Assembly (NCBI RefSeq): GCF_937958065.1
Contig: NZ_CALFXI010000097.1
Coordinates: 124,001-188,000 of the forward strand
Source: an uncultured Steroidobacter sp.
GTDB lineage: Bacteria > Pseudomonadota > Gammaproteobacteria > Steroidobacterales > Steroidobacteraceae
Direction: 5' to 3'
Length of the DNA stretch: 64,000 bases
A model generated the notes under the pieces. The model searched no databases. It saw only the letters and a program-made list of their open reading frames with translations, and was not told where the DNA came from. Positions 35,883-44,281 of the stretch are shown piece by piece. The first letter of the stretch is position 1, and each line of letters opens with the position of its first letter. The translations under genes and the position numbers were made by a program.

Positions 35883-36859
35883 GCGCCCAACGCTTCATCA
35901 CGCCGATCCGCGCTCCGCGCCTGAGCATCGTGATCCCGGTGTTCAATGAAGAGTCCTGCCTGCCCGCCTTGTTCGAGCAACTCTATCCCGCGCTCGATGC
36001 GCTCGGGCGCTCCTACGAATGCATCTTCGTCGACGACGGCAGCACCGACGCATCGGTCTCGCTGCTGCGGAAGATGTTCCAGGCTCGTCCCGATCACACC
36101 CGATTGCTGATCCTGCGCGGCAATTTCGGTCAGCACGCCGCGATTCTGGCGGGATTCGAGCGGGCGCGTGGCGAGTTGATCGTGACGCTCGATGCGGACC
36201 TGCAAAATCCGCCCAGCGAGATTGCGCAGGTCGTGGCCCAGTTCGATCGGGGCCATGACTACATCGGGACCGTGCGTCAGCATCGGCAGGATGCCTGGTG
36301 GCGGCGAGCGGCGTCCAGCGCCATGAACGGAGTTCGCGCCCGGATTTCCGGCATTCGCATGACCGATCAGGGCTGCATGCTGCGGGGCTATGCGCGCGCC
36401 GTGGTCGATGCCATCAACCAATCTCGCGAGGTCAGTACTTTCGTTCCCGCGCTCGGCAGTCTGTATGCGCTGCGCCCGACCGAGATTCCAGTGCAGCACC
36501 ACGAACGCAGCAACGGACGATCCAAGTATTCGCTGTATCGCCTGATCCGCCTCAACTTCGATCTGGTCACCGGCTTCTCCGTCGTGCCGTTGCAGCTGTT
36601 TTCGCTGGGCGGCATCGTCATCGCGCTGCTCTCGGCGCTGTTCGTCGTGTTCCTGCTGGTACGACGGATCGTGGTCGGCCCCGAAGCCGAAGGCATGTTC
36701 ACGCTGTTCGCACTGGTGTTCCTGCTGATCGGCATCGCCTTGTTCGGCATCGGCCTGCTCGGTGAATACATCGGACGAATCTATCTGCAGGTTCGTCACC
36801 GGCCGCGCTACCTCATTGACGCCATCCTCGAAAGCGACCTGCACCGGGAGGATCGATGA
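35879..36859 (+). CDS. arnC: undecaprenyl-phosphate 4-deoxy-4-formamido-L-arabinose transferase
   Basis: Family 2 glycosyltransferase of 326 aa that transfers formamido-arabinose from UDP to undecaprenyl phosphate. The GT-A domain has LSIVIPVFNEESCLPALFEQL, ECIFVDDGSTDAS, TLDADLQNPPSEI (the Asp-x-Asp metal motif) and a SREVSTFVPALG acceptor region. The C-terminus has two membrane helices (FSLGGIVIALLSALFVVFLLV and LVFLLIGIALFGIGLLGEYIG), as in ArnC. Start and stop overlap the adjacent genes by 4 bases. Confidence 0.95.
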   Translation: MSAQRFITPIRAPRLSIVIPVFNEESCLPALFEQLYPALDALGRSYECIFVDDGSTDASVSLLRKMFQARPDHTRLLILRGNFGQHAAILAGFERARGELIVTLDADLQNPPSEIAQVVAQFDRGHDYIGTVRQHRQDAWWRRAASSAMNGVRARISGIRMTDQGCMLRGYARAVVDAINQSREVSTFVPALGSLYALRPTEIPVQHHERSNGRSKYSLYRLIRLNFDLVTGFSVVPLQLFSLGGIVIALLSALFVVFLLVRRIVVGPEAEGMFTLFALVFLLIGIALFGIGLLGEYIGRIYLQVRHRPRYLIDAILESDLHREDR

Positions 36860-37812
36860 CGAGCGCGGTGGTGTTTGCCTATAGCGAAGTGGGCGCGCGT
36901 TGCCTGCGCGTGCTGCTCCGTCACGGCGTCCAGGTGCCGATGGTGTTTTCGCACGAAGACGATCCTTCTGAGGTTCGCTGGTACCGCAGCGTCGCCGAGA
37001 TCGCCCGCTCGAATCACATCGGCGTGGTCATGCCTGCCAATCCGAATTCCCGCAGTTGGATAAGCACGGTCGCGCAGCTGCGGCCCGATTTCATTTTCTC
37101 GTTCTACTATCGTCACATGCTGTGCGATGAGTTGCTCGGGCTCGCGAGCCGCGGCGCGCTGAACATGCATGGCTCGCTGCTGCCCAAGTATCGCGGCCGC
37201 GCACCGGTCAACTGGGCGATCCTTCACGGCGAAACCGAAACGGGCGCGAGCCTGCATCACATGTGCAGCGCTCCCGATGCGGGTCCTCTGGTGGCACAGG
37301 AACGCGTCGCCATCCGAATCGAAGACACGGCGCTCGACGTCTCGTTGCAGGTCGCCGCGGCGGCCGAGCGCTTGCTCGATCGTGTGCTGCCGGATCTGAT
37401 CGCCGGCCGCGCGCTGGCGACGCCGCTGGACCTTTCGCAGGGCTCGTACTTCGGCCGCCGCCGGCCCGAAGATGGGCAGATCTCATGGGACTGGCCGGCA
37501 CTGCGCATTCACAATCTCATCCGCGCGGTCGCGCCGCCCTTCCCTGGCGCATTCGGAGTTAGCGCCGGACGCACGTTCCGATTGCTCGGCAGTCGGTATC
37601 TGCAAGAGCCAGCCCGCTTCCCACAGCGCGCGCCCTGCCTGTACGCCGAAGGGCTGGCGATCTATCTCGATTGTGTCGACGGCAGCCGCCTCACCTTGCC
37701 GACCGTGCAACTCGATGGCAAGCCGCTGGCTCCCACCTGCTTCGCCGCTCGCTGCGGCACCCCTATCCTTTCTGTTGGCCATCCGGAGGCGATCTCATGC
37801 GACGTGTCCTGA
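36856..37812 (+). CDS. arnA: UDP-L-Ara4N formyltransferase (ArnA N-terminal half as a separate protein)
   Basis: Transfers a formyl group from N10-formyl-tetrahydrofolate to UDP-L-Ara4N, trapping the amino sugar. The 318 aa cover the formyltransferase domain of E. coli ArnA. The active site is in NMHGSLLPKYRGRAPVNWAILHGE, with the Asn and His of the catalytic triad and the Asp in SAPDAGPLVAQ. A C-terminal OB-like domain follows. The protein stops where the fused ArnA would pass into its dehydrogenase domain, and the decarboxylase starts in another frame with a 16-base overlap. Coupled to arnC by ATGA. Confidence 0.92.
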   Translation: MTSAVVFAYSEVGARCLRVLLRHGVQVPMVFSHEDDPSEVRWYRSVAEIARSNHIGVVMPANPNSRSWISTVAQLRPDFIFSFYYRHMLCDELLGLASRGALNMHGSLLPKYRGRAPVNWAILHGETETGASLHHMCSAPDAGPLVAQERVAIRIEDTALDVSLQVAAAAERLLDRVLPDLIAGRALATPLDLSQGSYFGRRRPEDGQISWDWPALRIHNLIRAVAPPFPGAFGVSAGRTFRLLGSRYLQEPARFPQRAPCLYAEGLAIYLDCVDGSRLTLPTVQLDGKPLAPTCFAARCGTPILSVGHPEAISCDVS

Positions 37813-38882
37813 TACTTGGCGTCAATGGCTTCATCGGACATCACTTGAGCCGGGCGCTGCTGGCTCGCACCGACTGTCACGTGTACGGCATGGACCTCCA
37901 CGGCGACCGCATCGACTCCTTGCTGCGCGATCCGCGGTTTCACTTCGTCGAAGGCGACATCACCATCAACCGCGAATGGGTCGAATATCACGTGCGCAAG
38001 TGCGACATCGTGCTGCCGCTGGTAGCGATTGCCACACCGGCTGCTTATGTGCGCGAGCCGCTCAAGGTGTTCGAGCTGGATTTCGAGGCCAATCTGGCGA
38101 TCATCCGGCATTGCGTGAAGTACGGCGCGCGGGTGATTTTCCCATCGACCTCTGAAGTCTATGGCATGTGTCCCGATGCCGAGTTCGACGCCTACTCCTC
38201 GACCCTCGTGCTCGGCCCCATCGGCAAGTCGCGCTGGATCTACTCGTGCGCCAAGCAGCTGCTCGATCGCATCATCTGGAGCTACGGTCTGGAAGGACGC
38301 CTGGACTTCACGCTCATCCGGCCTTTCAACTGGATCGGCTCCGGTCTGGACAGCATCAGCACCGCGAAGGAAGGCAGCTCGCGCGTGCTGACTCAATTCC
38401 TGGGCAATATCGTGCGCGGCGAGCACATCAAGCTGGTCGACGGCGGCACCCAGATGCGCTCCTTCACGTACATCGACGATGCCATCGATTGTTTGTTACG
38501 GATCGTCCACAACCCGGCCGGCATCGCTTCCGGCAAGATCTATAACATCGGCAATCCCGCCAACAACTATTCCATCCGCGGGCTCGCCGAGATGATGCTC
38601 AGGATCGCACGCGCAAGGCCGGAATACAGTGAATCGGCGCGAAAAGTGTCCTTGATCGAGGTTTCCTCCGACAGTTACTACGGCCAGGGCTATCAGGATA
38701 TCCGGACGCGAGTGCCGCGCATCGACAACACCTGCAAGGACCTGCATTGGCGGCCCAGGACCGATATGCCCACGGCGTTGCAGGCGATCTTCGATGCATA
38801 CGCCCAGGATCTGCAGCGGGCACGCGAGCTCACTCCGACCGAATCGCTCCCCACCCTTGGCGAGCACGACGCCGCCGCATAG
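37797..38882 (+). CDS. arnA: UDP-glucuronate oxidative decarboxylase (ArnA C-terminal half as a separate protein)
   Basis: NAD-dependent short-chain dehydrogenase, 361 aa, converting UDP-glucuronate to UDP-4-keto-L-arabinose, the first committed step. The nucleotide fold is VLILGVNGFIGHHLSRALL, PLVAIATPAAYVREPLKVFELDFEAN is the family signature, and the catalytic Thr/Ser and Tyr-x-x-x-Lys are in PSTSEVYG and YSCAKQLLDR. RPFNWIGSGLDS and the ArnA-type arginine region (FTYIDDAIDCL) follow. GGAGG lies 7 bases before the ATG at 37797, so it is independently translated rather than a frameshifted fragment. Confidence 0.94.
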   Translation: MRRVLILGVNGFIGHHLSRALLARTDCHVYGMDLHGDRIDSLLRDPRFHFVEGDITINREWVEYHVRKCDIVLPLVAIATPAAYVREPLKVFELDFEANLAIIRHCVKYGARVIFPSTSEVYGMCPDAEFDAYSSTLVLGPIGKSRWIYSCAKQLLDRIIWSYGLEGRLDFTLIRPFNWIGSGLDSISTAKEGSSRVLTQFLGNIVRGEHIKLVDGGTQMRSFTYIDDAIDCLLRIVHNPAGIASGKIYNIGNPANNYSIRGLAEMMLRIARARPEYSESARKVSLIEVSSDSYYGQGYQDIRTRVPRIDNTCKDLHWRPRTDMPTALQAIFDAYAQDLQRARELTPTESLPTLGEHDAAA

Positions 38883-38895
38883 TTTCCGCTCGGCC

Positions 38896-39939
38896 ATGTC
38901 GCAGCGAGTGGCGCTGAAGATCGATGTAGATACGCTGCGGGGCACGCGCGAGGGCGTTCCCCAGTTGCTGCGCCTCCTTGCGCGCCAACGGGTCGACGCG
39001 ACGTTTCTGTTCAGTCTCGGGCCGGATCACACCGGACGGGCGCTGAAAAGAATCTTTCGCCCGGGGTTCTTCAGCAAAGTCGTGCGCACCTCCGTCACCC
39101 GGCACTACGGCTGGAAAACGCTGTGCTATGGAACGCTGCTGCCCGGGCCCGACATCGGCCGCCGCGAGCAGGCAACGATGCGAGCCGTCCGGGATGCCGG
39201 CTTCGAAGTCGGAGTTCATTGCTTCGATCACGTGCTCTGGCAGGATCACGTGCGAGGCCGCGATCCTGCCTGGACACGTCGTCAGATGACGCTCGCGGTC
39301 GAAGCGTTCGACCGCGTGTTTCACGACAAGCCTCCGGTGCACGGTGCCGCGGGATGGCAGTTGAACGAGTTCGTGCCGGCGATCGAGGCCGAGCTGGGCT
39401 TTCATTATGCGAGCGATACCCGCGGCCGCGAGCCTTTTCTGCCGGTCATGGGCTTCGCGCGCGGCAGCTGCCCACAGCTGCCAACGACGTTACCGACGTT
39501 CGATGAGATCATCGGTGTCGACGGCTGCACAGAAGAGAACGTCGCGCACGTATTGTTTCGACACAGTCTCGCACCGGCGCCGGCGGGACATGTCTTCACA
39601 CTGCACGCCGAGCTGGAAGGAATGCGTCTGTTATCCGCGTTCGACACCCTGCTGCAGCGCTGGCTCGATCACGGCCTGCAGCCGTGCTCGTTACGAGAGA
39701 TCTATCGTCACCTGCCCAGCTTGCCGGCGGCGCATGAGATTCATTTCGAGCCCATCAAGGGCCGCTCCGGCGAGCTCGCCTGCCAGGGTCGCAACGTCGA
39801 CGCCCTCGATCAGTCAGAACCGCGCCTTGGTCTCGACGATCAGCTGCACGTTCTTGATGGAGGGGTCGCCGTCCAACGGAAAGGCCAGATCGACATGGAT
39901 GACATTGCCGAGCCCGGAGCGCGTACTGGCAAGCCGTAA
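38896..39939 (+). CDS. arnD: 4-deoxy-4-formamido-L-arabinose-phosphoundecaprenol deformylase with C-terminal extension
   Basis: Polysaccharide-deacetylase-fold enzyme that removes the formyl group from the lipid-linked sugar before ArnT acts. ALKIDVDTLRGTREGVPQLLRLL gives the metal/catalytic Asp, EVGVHCFDHVLWQDH the histidine motif, and FTLHAELEGM the last motif. Homology with E. coli ArnD (296 aa) ends around GRSGELACQ, residue ~298. The frame then continues 49 codons, of which 42 lie antisense to the 3' end of the convergent Omp85-like gene, so the natural stop seems lost. ATG at 38896. It closes the arn operon. Confidence 0.92.
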   Translation: MSQRVALKIDVDTLRGTREGVPQLLRLLARQRVDATFLFSLGPDHTGRALKRIFRPGFFSKVVRTSVTRHYGWKTLCYGTLLPGPDIGRREQATMRAVRDAGFEVGVHCFDHVLWQDHVRGRDPAWTRRQMTLAVEAFDRVFHDKPPVHGAAGWQLNEFVPAIEAELGFHYASDTRGREPFLPVMGFARGSCPQLPTTLPTFDEIIGVDGCTEENVAHVLFRHSLAPAPAGHVFTLHAELEGMRLLSAFDTLLQRWLDHGLQPCSLREIYRHLPSLPAAHEIHFEPIKGRSGELACQGRNVDALDQSEPRLGLDDQLHVLDGGVAVQRKGQIDMDDIAEPGARTGKP

Positions 39940-41433
39940 GCCGATGCCGATGTCCTTCAACAAGCCGAGGCTCGGTGTGTTCACGGGAGTATCGCCCCAG
40001 GTTCGGCCCACGTCGATGAACGCCGCGCCGCCGACTCGAAACAAGCGCCAGGGATACCAGTTCGTGAAATAACGTTGCTCGACCGTGGCCAGCGCGCGGG
40101 CCGTGCCCGCCTGATAGCGCAATGGATAGCCGCGCAGGCCATTGTCGCCACCGAGCAGTACCTGTTGATCCAGATCCAGATCGTGACCGACCGTGGCCTG
40201 CACTGACGCAAAGAACAACCGACGTGAGGACTGCTGCACGTAATAGCGCGCGGACGCATCGAACAAGGTATTTTTCAGCTCGCCCGACTCGAGCCGCCCG
40301 CCGAACGAGCCGGACAGCAGCAGCGTCGTTGCCTCGGAGGGCGCCATGCCATGCGAGAGCGTGGTCCCGAAGATCAAGGCATTCCGGTCGGCACCGAAGG
40401 CCGTGTCGGACCAGCCCAGCAACGCCTGCCAGCTCGTGCCAAGATGAAAATCTTCGGTGCGCCCGATCTGATCGTGATTGAGGTACTTGGTGAAATCGTC
40501 CTGGATCAGATCGAACGAGATCCAGGGATAGACGAGCTTGCGATCCTCGGGCACGAGCGCGCCGTTCCAGCCCGGCGCCGGCGCGAACTCACGATCGTCG
40601 AAGGTCCACCCGACTCGCCAGCGCCGTGCCCAGCCGTTCTGCAGCCCCCGCGACCAGCCCCATGACGCCCCCGCCACTCGCTGATTCACCTGAAATGCAT
40701 CGACGATCTTGCCGCGGTCGTACAGGGAATCGACACGCTCGTTGTCGGAGACAGCCACGCCCGCGGCCCAGCGCGTGTCGAGTGCATAGAACGGCCGATC
40801 GAGCGCGAAGACGTGGGAGGAGCCGTCGCTGTTGTTTGCATAGCGCGCCAGCAACGATGCCCAGGTGCCGCCGATGTGCGGATTGATGTACTCGATCTCG
40901 TTCGTGTCGCGATCAACGGTCGATTTGTGCGACAGCGACAGCGCCGTGCCGGTGCCGAAAAGATTCAGCTCTTCGAGCTCGAATCCGTAGGAATTCGCGC
41001 CGCCGCGCCGTCCGAAGGAGATTCCGGGGTTGAGCGTCCAGACATCGCGCGTCGTCACCAGAATGTCGACGCGGCCGTCGTGCCAGGCGATCGGCCGCAC
41101 CGATGCATCGTATAAGTAGCGCGCCGCGCGCAGAATTCGCTCCGACTCCTGCAGCAGGCGTTCCGAGTACAGGTCGCCGGACCGAAACAACAATCGCTGT
41201 CGGATCACGCCCTGCCTGGTCTGTATGTGAACCGCATTGGCGGCCCGGTACAGAGCCTTGTTCTCACGCGGATCGTTCAGGTCGAAAATGTTCTGCGCAT
41301 CGATATAGATCTCGCCGACGATCGCTCCCGCACGCTCCAGCTCGGGCCCGCTGGGTAGCGAGTCGACGGGCGCCTCGGCTGCCGTGGCGGACAGGCTCAG
41401 TAGCGCGATCAGTAACAGACTCGCCAGCTGCAT
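39814..41433 (-). CDS. Omp85-superfamily outer-membrane protein (BamA/TamA-like barrel)
   Basis: Predicted outer-membrane protein of 539 aa with a signal peptide (LASLLLIALLSLSATAAEA). After a short periplasmic part with one POTRA-like region (QTRQGVIRQRLLFRSGDLYSERLLQESERILRAARYL, which contains the conserved RxLF-G pattern) comes a 16-strand-type barrel. It has LLGGDNGLRGYPLRY (the Omp85 RGY loop motif) and ends in a terminal aromatic, ETKARF. Only one POTRA distinguishes it from BamA. Start at 41433; an ATG at 41460 is the alternative. It overlaps the arnD tail for 126 bases and may serve envelope biogenesis, but the substrate is unknown. Confidence 0.85.
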   Translation of the reverse strand: MQLASLLLIALLSLSATAAEAPVDSLPSGPELERAGAIVGEIYIDAQNIFDLNDPRENKALYRAANAVHIQTRQGVIRQRLLFRSGDLYSERLLQESERILRAARYLYDASVRPIAWHDGRVDILVTTRDVWTLNPGISFGRRGGANSYGFELEELNLFGTGTALSLSHKSTVDRDTNEIEYINPHIGGTWASLLARYANNSDGSSHVFALDRPFYALDTRWAAGVAVSDNERVDSLYDRGKIVDAFQVNQRVAGASWGWSRGLQNGWARRWRVGWTFDDREFAPAPGWNGALVPEDRKLVYPWISFDLIQDDFTKYLNHDQIGRTEDFHLGTSWQALLGWSDTAFGADRNALIFGTTLSHGMAPSEATTLLLSGSFGGRLESGELKNTLFDASARYYVQQSSRRLFFASVQATVGHDLDLDQQVLLGGDNGLRGYPLRYQAGTARALATVEQRYFTNWYPWRLFRVGGAAFIDVGRTWGDTPVNTPSLGLLKDIGIGLRLASTRSGLGNVIHVDLAFPLDGDPSIKNVQLIVETKARF

Positions 41434-41591
41434 GACCGTTGGACTCGCACCGACGTGCATATCAATCGCGCAGCCCGGCGCAGTCGCCGGTGCGGTCAAC
41501 GGGTCATTCGACCACGCACACGCACAAATCCATCGGCGGCCGGCAGCGACCCATCGATCGCATTCAGCGGGGCCTGCCTGGTGCCGTTGCG

Positions 41592-42044
41592 TCAGCTCTC
41601 CGGCTGGTCTCGCACCATCAACACCGGTATCGGCGAGTGCCGCAACACGCGCTCGGCATCGCTGCCCATGACCAGTCGTTTCAGCCCACGGCGGCCGTGC
41701 GTGCCGAGCACGATCAAGTCCGCGTGCCATTCGCCCGCTTTCGCAACGATCTCTTTCCAGGCGTGCGCGCCGATCTTCTCGACCAGTTTCTGCTCGAACG
41801 GCACTCCCGCATCGCGCGCCACCATCGCGGCGTGCTCCAGGATCTTCATACCCGAACTGCGTATTTCCTCCGCCAGCGCCTGGTAATAAGCGGTCGATGC
41901 GACCTCGGTGTCCAGAATCAGCGTATTCAGAACATGCACGAGCAGCAGGTGCGCCCCGGTTGCTTTCGCCAATCGGATCGCTTCCTCCAGCCCCCGCAGA
42001 GCCGCTGCGCTACCGTCGACCGCAACGAGAATCTTCCTATACAC
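41592..42044 (-). CDS. universal stress protein, UspA family
   Basis: Small cytoplasmic stress protein, 150 aa. It begins YRKILVAVDGSAAALRGLEEAI and ends GTHGRRGLKRLVMGSDAERVLRHSPIPVLMVR; the G-x2-G-x9-G-S/T region is the ATP-binding type of UspA (here GTHGRRG followed by GSDAERV). I use the GTG at 42044, which has GAGGTGAA just upstream and gives the usual MYRKI start. It overlaps the last 8 bases of the preceding hybrid kinase gene, so kinase and Usp are translationally coupled, an uncommon pairing. Confidence 0.92.
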   Translation of the reverse strand: MYRKILVAVDGSAAALRGLEEAIRLAKATGAHLLLVHVLNTLILDTEVASTAYYQALAEEIRSSGMKILEHAAMVARDAGVPFEQKLVEKIGAHAWKEIVAKAGEWHADLIVLGTHGRRGLKRLVMGSDAERVLRHSPIPVLMVRDQPES

Positions 42045-43866
42045 GCGCTTCACCTCGGGCCGCGACGCCGTCGAGAACCTGGCGAATGTGCGCCGACAAC
42101 TCTTCTGCATCCACCGGCTTGTGGAACACACGACAGGCGCTGATCGACGCACACCGCGGCGATACCTTCATCGTGTCGCCGCTGAGCACCACTGCCGGAA
42201 TTTCGAGTTGCCTGAGCTCGCGCAATTCCTCGATCAGCTCCGCGCCGTTGCGGGTTGCATTGAGCTGAAAATCGCTGACGATCACGTCGGGAGATTGTTC
42301 CCATTGCTGGATCGTGCGCAATGCCTCTTCCGGCGAGCTGGCGACCTTCACTTCGTGGCCATCCATCTGCAGGAACAATGCAGTCGCATCGCGCACCGAA
42401 GCCTCGTCATCCACGAGCAAGATGCGTCCAGCGCGGGAGATGCTCGGCGCCATCGGCGCCATCGGCACGACCGTGCGCGCCAGCTGCAGACTGTCGACCG
42501 CAGCGACGAGTTTCAGAGTGAATGTCGTCCCTCCACCGAGCGTCGAGCGCACGCCGATGGGAATATCCAGCAGCTTCGTCAGCCTGCTCACGATGGACAA
42601 CCCCAGGCCGAAGCCTTCGCGTGCCGCGCCATCGCCCTGCTGCACCTGATGGAACTCCTCGAAGATGCGCTCCAGCTGATCCTCCGGGATGCCGCGGCCG
42701 GTATCGGAACATTCCAGCACGACGGCGTCCGCCTCACGCCGTGCTCGCAGCGAAATCCGGCCTCGATCCGTGTAGCGGATGGCATTGGCGAGCAGGTTTT
42801 GGACGATCTCCCGGAGCAACGCCGGATCCGTGCGCACGGCCTGCTGCGTCGGCAGAATGTCCAGCTGCAATTGTTTCGCCCGCGCCTGCGGCAGGAACTC
42901 CGCTTCCAGCGAGGCGAGCAGTGCGCCCAACGGCACGAGCTCGACACGCGGCTGGATGACGCCCGATTCGATCATGCTGATGTTCAGCAGCCGGTTGACC
43001 AGCATGGCCATGGCATCGAGCGAATCCTTCTGTGCGGCCACGATCGCCTGCACCGGCGCGCTCAGCTGTTGCCCGCTCAAGGCCGCGTTCAACAACGACA
43101 GGGAATGCAATGGCTGGCGCAGATCGTGACTGGCCGCCGAAAGAAACCGGGTCTTGCTCGCGGTCGCCTCGGCGAGCGTTGCGTTCGTTTCATCGAGCTG
43201 CCGGACTGCCTGAGCCCGGGCCGTCATTTCCCGTTGCACTCGAAGCAGCATCATCAACAGCAGCAGCACGGCGGCCGTGGACAGCGCCGCGATCAAATGA
43301 AAGTTTCGTTGCAGGCTGGCCTGTTCCTGCTGCTTGCGCCCGGTCAGCAGCTGCGCCTCCTCGTCCGACATGGCTTCGAGGTTGTTGAAAACCTCTCGCA
43401 TGGTGGCGATGCCGGCGCCGCGCTGAATATCGGCGAGGGCGGCATCGATACCGGCGCTCTGGCGCAATTCCAGGCCATGATCGAGCTGGGCACGGCGCTC
43501 GGCCACCAGCTGCAGCAACGTTCGCAACCGCCCGCTCTGTTGATCGCTGTCGGCAAGCAGGTGCTGCAGATCGCGCAGCTGATCCTCCAGGCCTGCGACG
43601 CCGGCGTGGTAGGGTTCCAGATAGGCTTCCTGCCCCGTCAACAGAAAGCCGCGCTGTCCGGTTTCCATTTCGAGCAGCGACTGGCTGACGGCGGCGAGCG
43701 CGAGACGTACGTCCTCGGAATGATCGGACAGCTCCGAGGTATCACGCATTTCCTGCAAGCTCAGCCACGCCATCCATAGCACCACCGCGAGCAACAGGCC
43801 GCTGGCGATGAGACTGGCGGCGTTCTTCCTGCCGAAACCCGTGAGTGAGGCGTAGCCCACACGCAT
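42037..43866 (-). CDS. hybrid sensor histidine kinase with CHASE3-type sensor
   Basis: Membrane-bound hybrid kinase of 609 aa. An N-terminal membrane helix (AASLIASGLLLAVVLWMAWL) and a second one (LIAALSTAAVLLLLMMLL, about residues 190-210) enclose a helical periplasmic CHASE3-like sensor with METGQRGFLLTGQEAYLEPY. Then come the phosphoacceptor SHDLRQPLHSLSLL, the ATPase N-box LLREIVQNLLANAIRYT, G-boxes DTGRGIPEDQL and GFGLGLSIV, and a C-terminal receiver with LLVDDEAS, phosphorylatable SDFQLN and KPVDAEEL. No DNA-binding output is present. It overlaps the Usp gene and is divergent from a second kinase of the same HDLRQPL type. Confidence 0.94.
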   Translation of the reverse strand: MRVGYASLTGFGRKNAASLIASGLLLAVVLWMAWLSLQEMRDTSELSDHSEDVRLALAAVSQSLLEMETGQRGFLLTGQEAYLEPYHAGVAGLEDQLRDLQHLLADSDQQSGRLRTLLQLVAERRAQLDHGLELRQSAGIDAALADIQRGAGIATMREVFNNLEAMSDEEAQLLTGRKQQEQASLQRNFHLIAALSTAAVLLLLMMLLRVQREMTARAQAVRQLDETNATLAEATASKTRFLSAASHDLRQPLHSLSLLNAALSGQQLSAPVQAIVAAQKDSLDAMAMLVNRLLNISMIESGVIQPRVELVPLGALLASLEAEFLPQARAKQLQLDILPTQQAVRTDPALLREIVQNLLANAIRYTDRGRISLRARREADAVVLECSDTGRGIPEDQLERIFEEFHQVQQGDGAAREGFGLGLSIVSRLTKLLDIPIGVRSTLGGGTTFTLKLVAAVDSLQLARTVVPMAPMAPSISRAGRILLVDDEASVRDATALFLQMDGHEVKVASSPEEALRTIQQWEQSPDVIVSDFQLNATRNGAELIEELRELRQLEIPAVVLSGDTMKVSPRCASISACRVFHKPVDAEELSAHIRQVLDGVAARGEARV

Positions 43867-44281
43867 GCGATCACCTTTGCAGGCAGTGCGGACAGGGTAG
43901 CAACGCTCGGGAAGAATCCACTAAGGAGACCCGCCTAGTCCCTCTCGGAAACGCGCGGATGGAATCGACGTGACATCATTTGCCACGCTCACTTCATTCC
44001 GTTCGGTCTCGTGCCGGTGCGCGTCAAGAAACAAATTCGCATCATGAGGTTTGCGAACGAATGAGCGCATCCAGCAGCACAATGCTGTTCTGTGCGTGAG
44101 CGCCACGCCGTCCTGACGCACGCCGAGCCCGAACCCGCTTCCGCTCGGTTTTCCAGGTCGCCACTGCCGCCGGGAGGGCTCACCACCCGCAGCCCGACCC
44201 GCCTGACCATGCACGTATACGAGCAAAACGGGGCATTTGATAGCTTGCGGGCGGATGTATGATTTGCGGCAGGAGCTGCAT
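43867..44281. other. divergent intergenic region between two hybrid kinases
   Basis: A 415-base region between the starts of two oppositely transcribed kinase genes. Small open frames on the minus strand look like composition shadows. It holds a weak sigma70-like promoter for the rightward gene (separate entry). I find no clear operator palindrome. Confidence 0.5.
44237..44263 (+). promoter_or_regulatory. possible sigma70-type promoter for the PAS hybrid kinase
   Basis: TTGATA at 44237-44242 and TATGAT at 44258-44263 are separated by 15 bases, shorter than the optimal 17. They lie just before the Shine-Dalgarno (GGAG) of the kinase start at 44282. Each hexamer matches consensus at four or five of six positions. 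Confidence 0.35.

Noticed and set aside
37797..37812. Frameshift in a formerly fused arnA
   Set aside because: The second gene has its own ideal Shine-Dalgarno and begins exactly at the domain boundary, which fits two functional genes better than a recent error.
44237..44250. FNR/ANR-type box beside the PAS kinase (TTGATAGCTTGCGG)
   Set aside because: Only the left half matches TTGAT; the right half lacks ATCAA.
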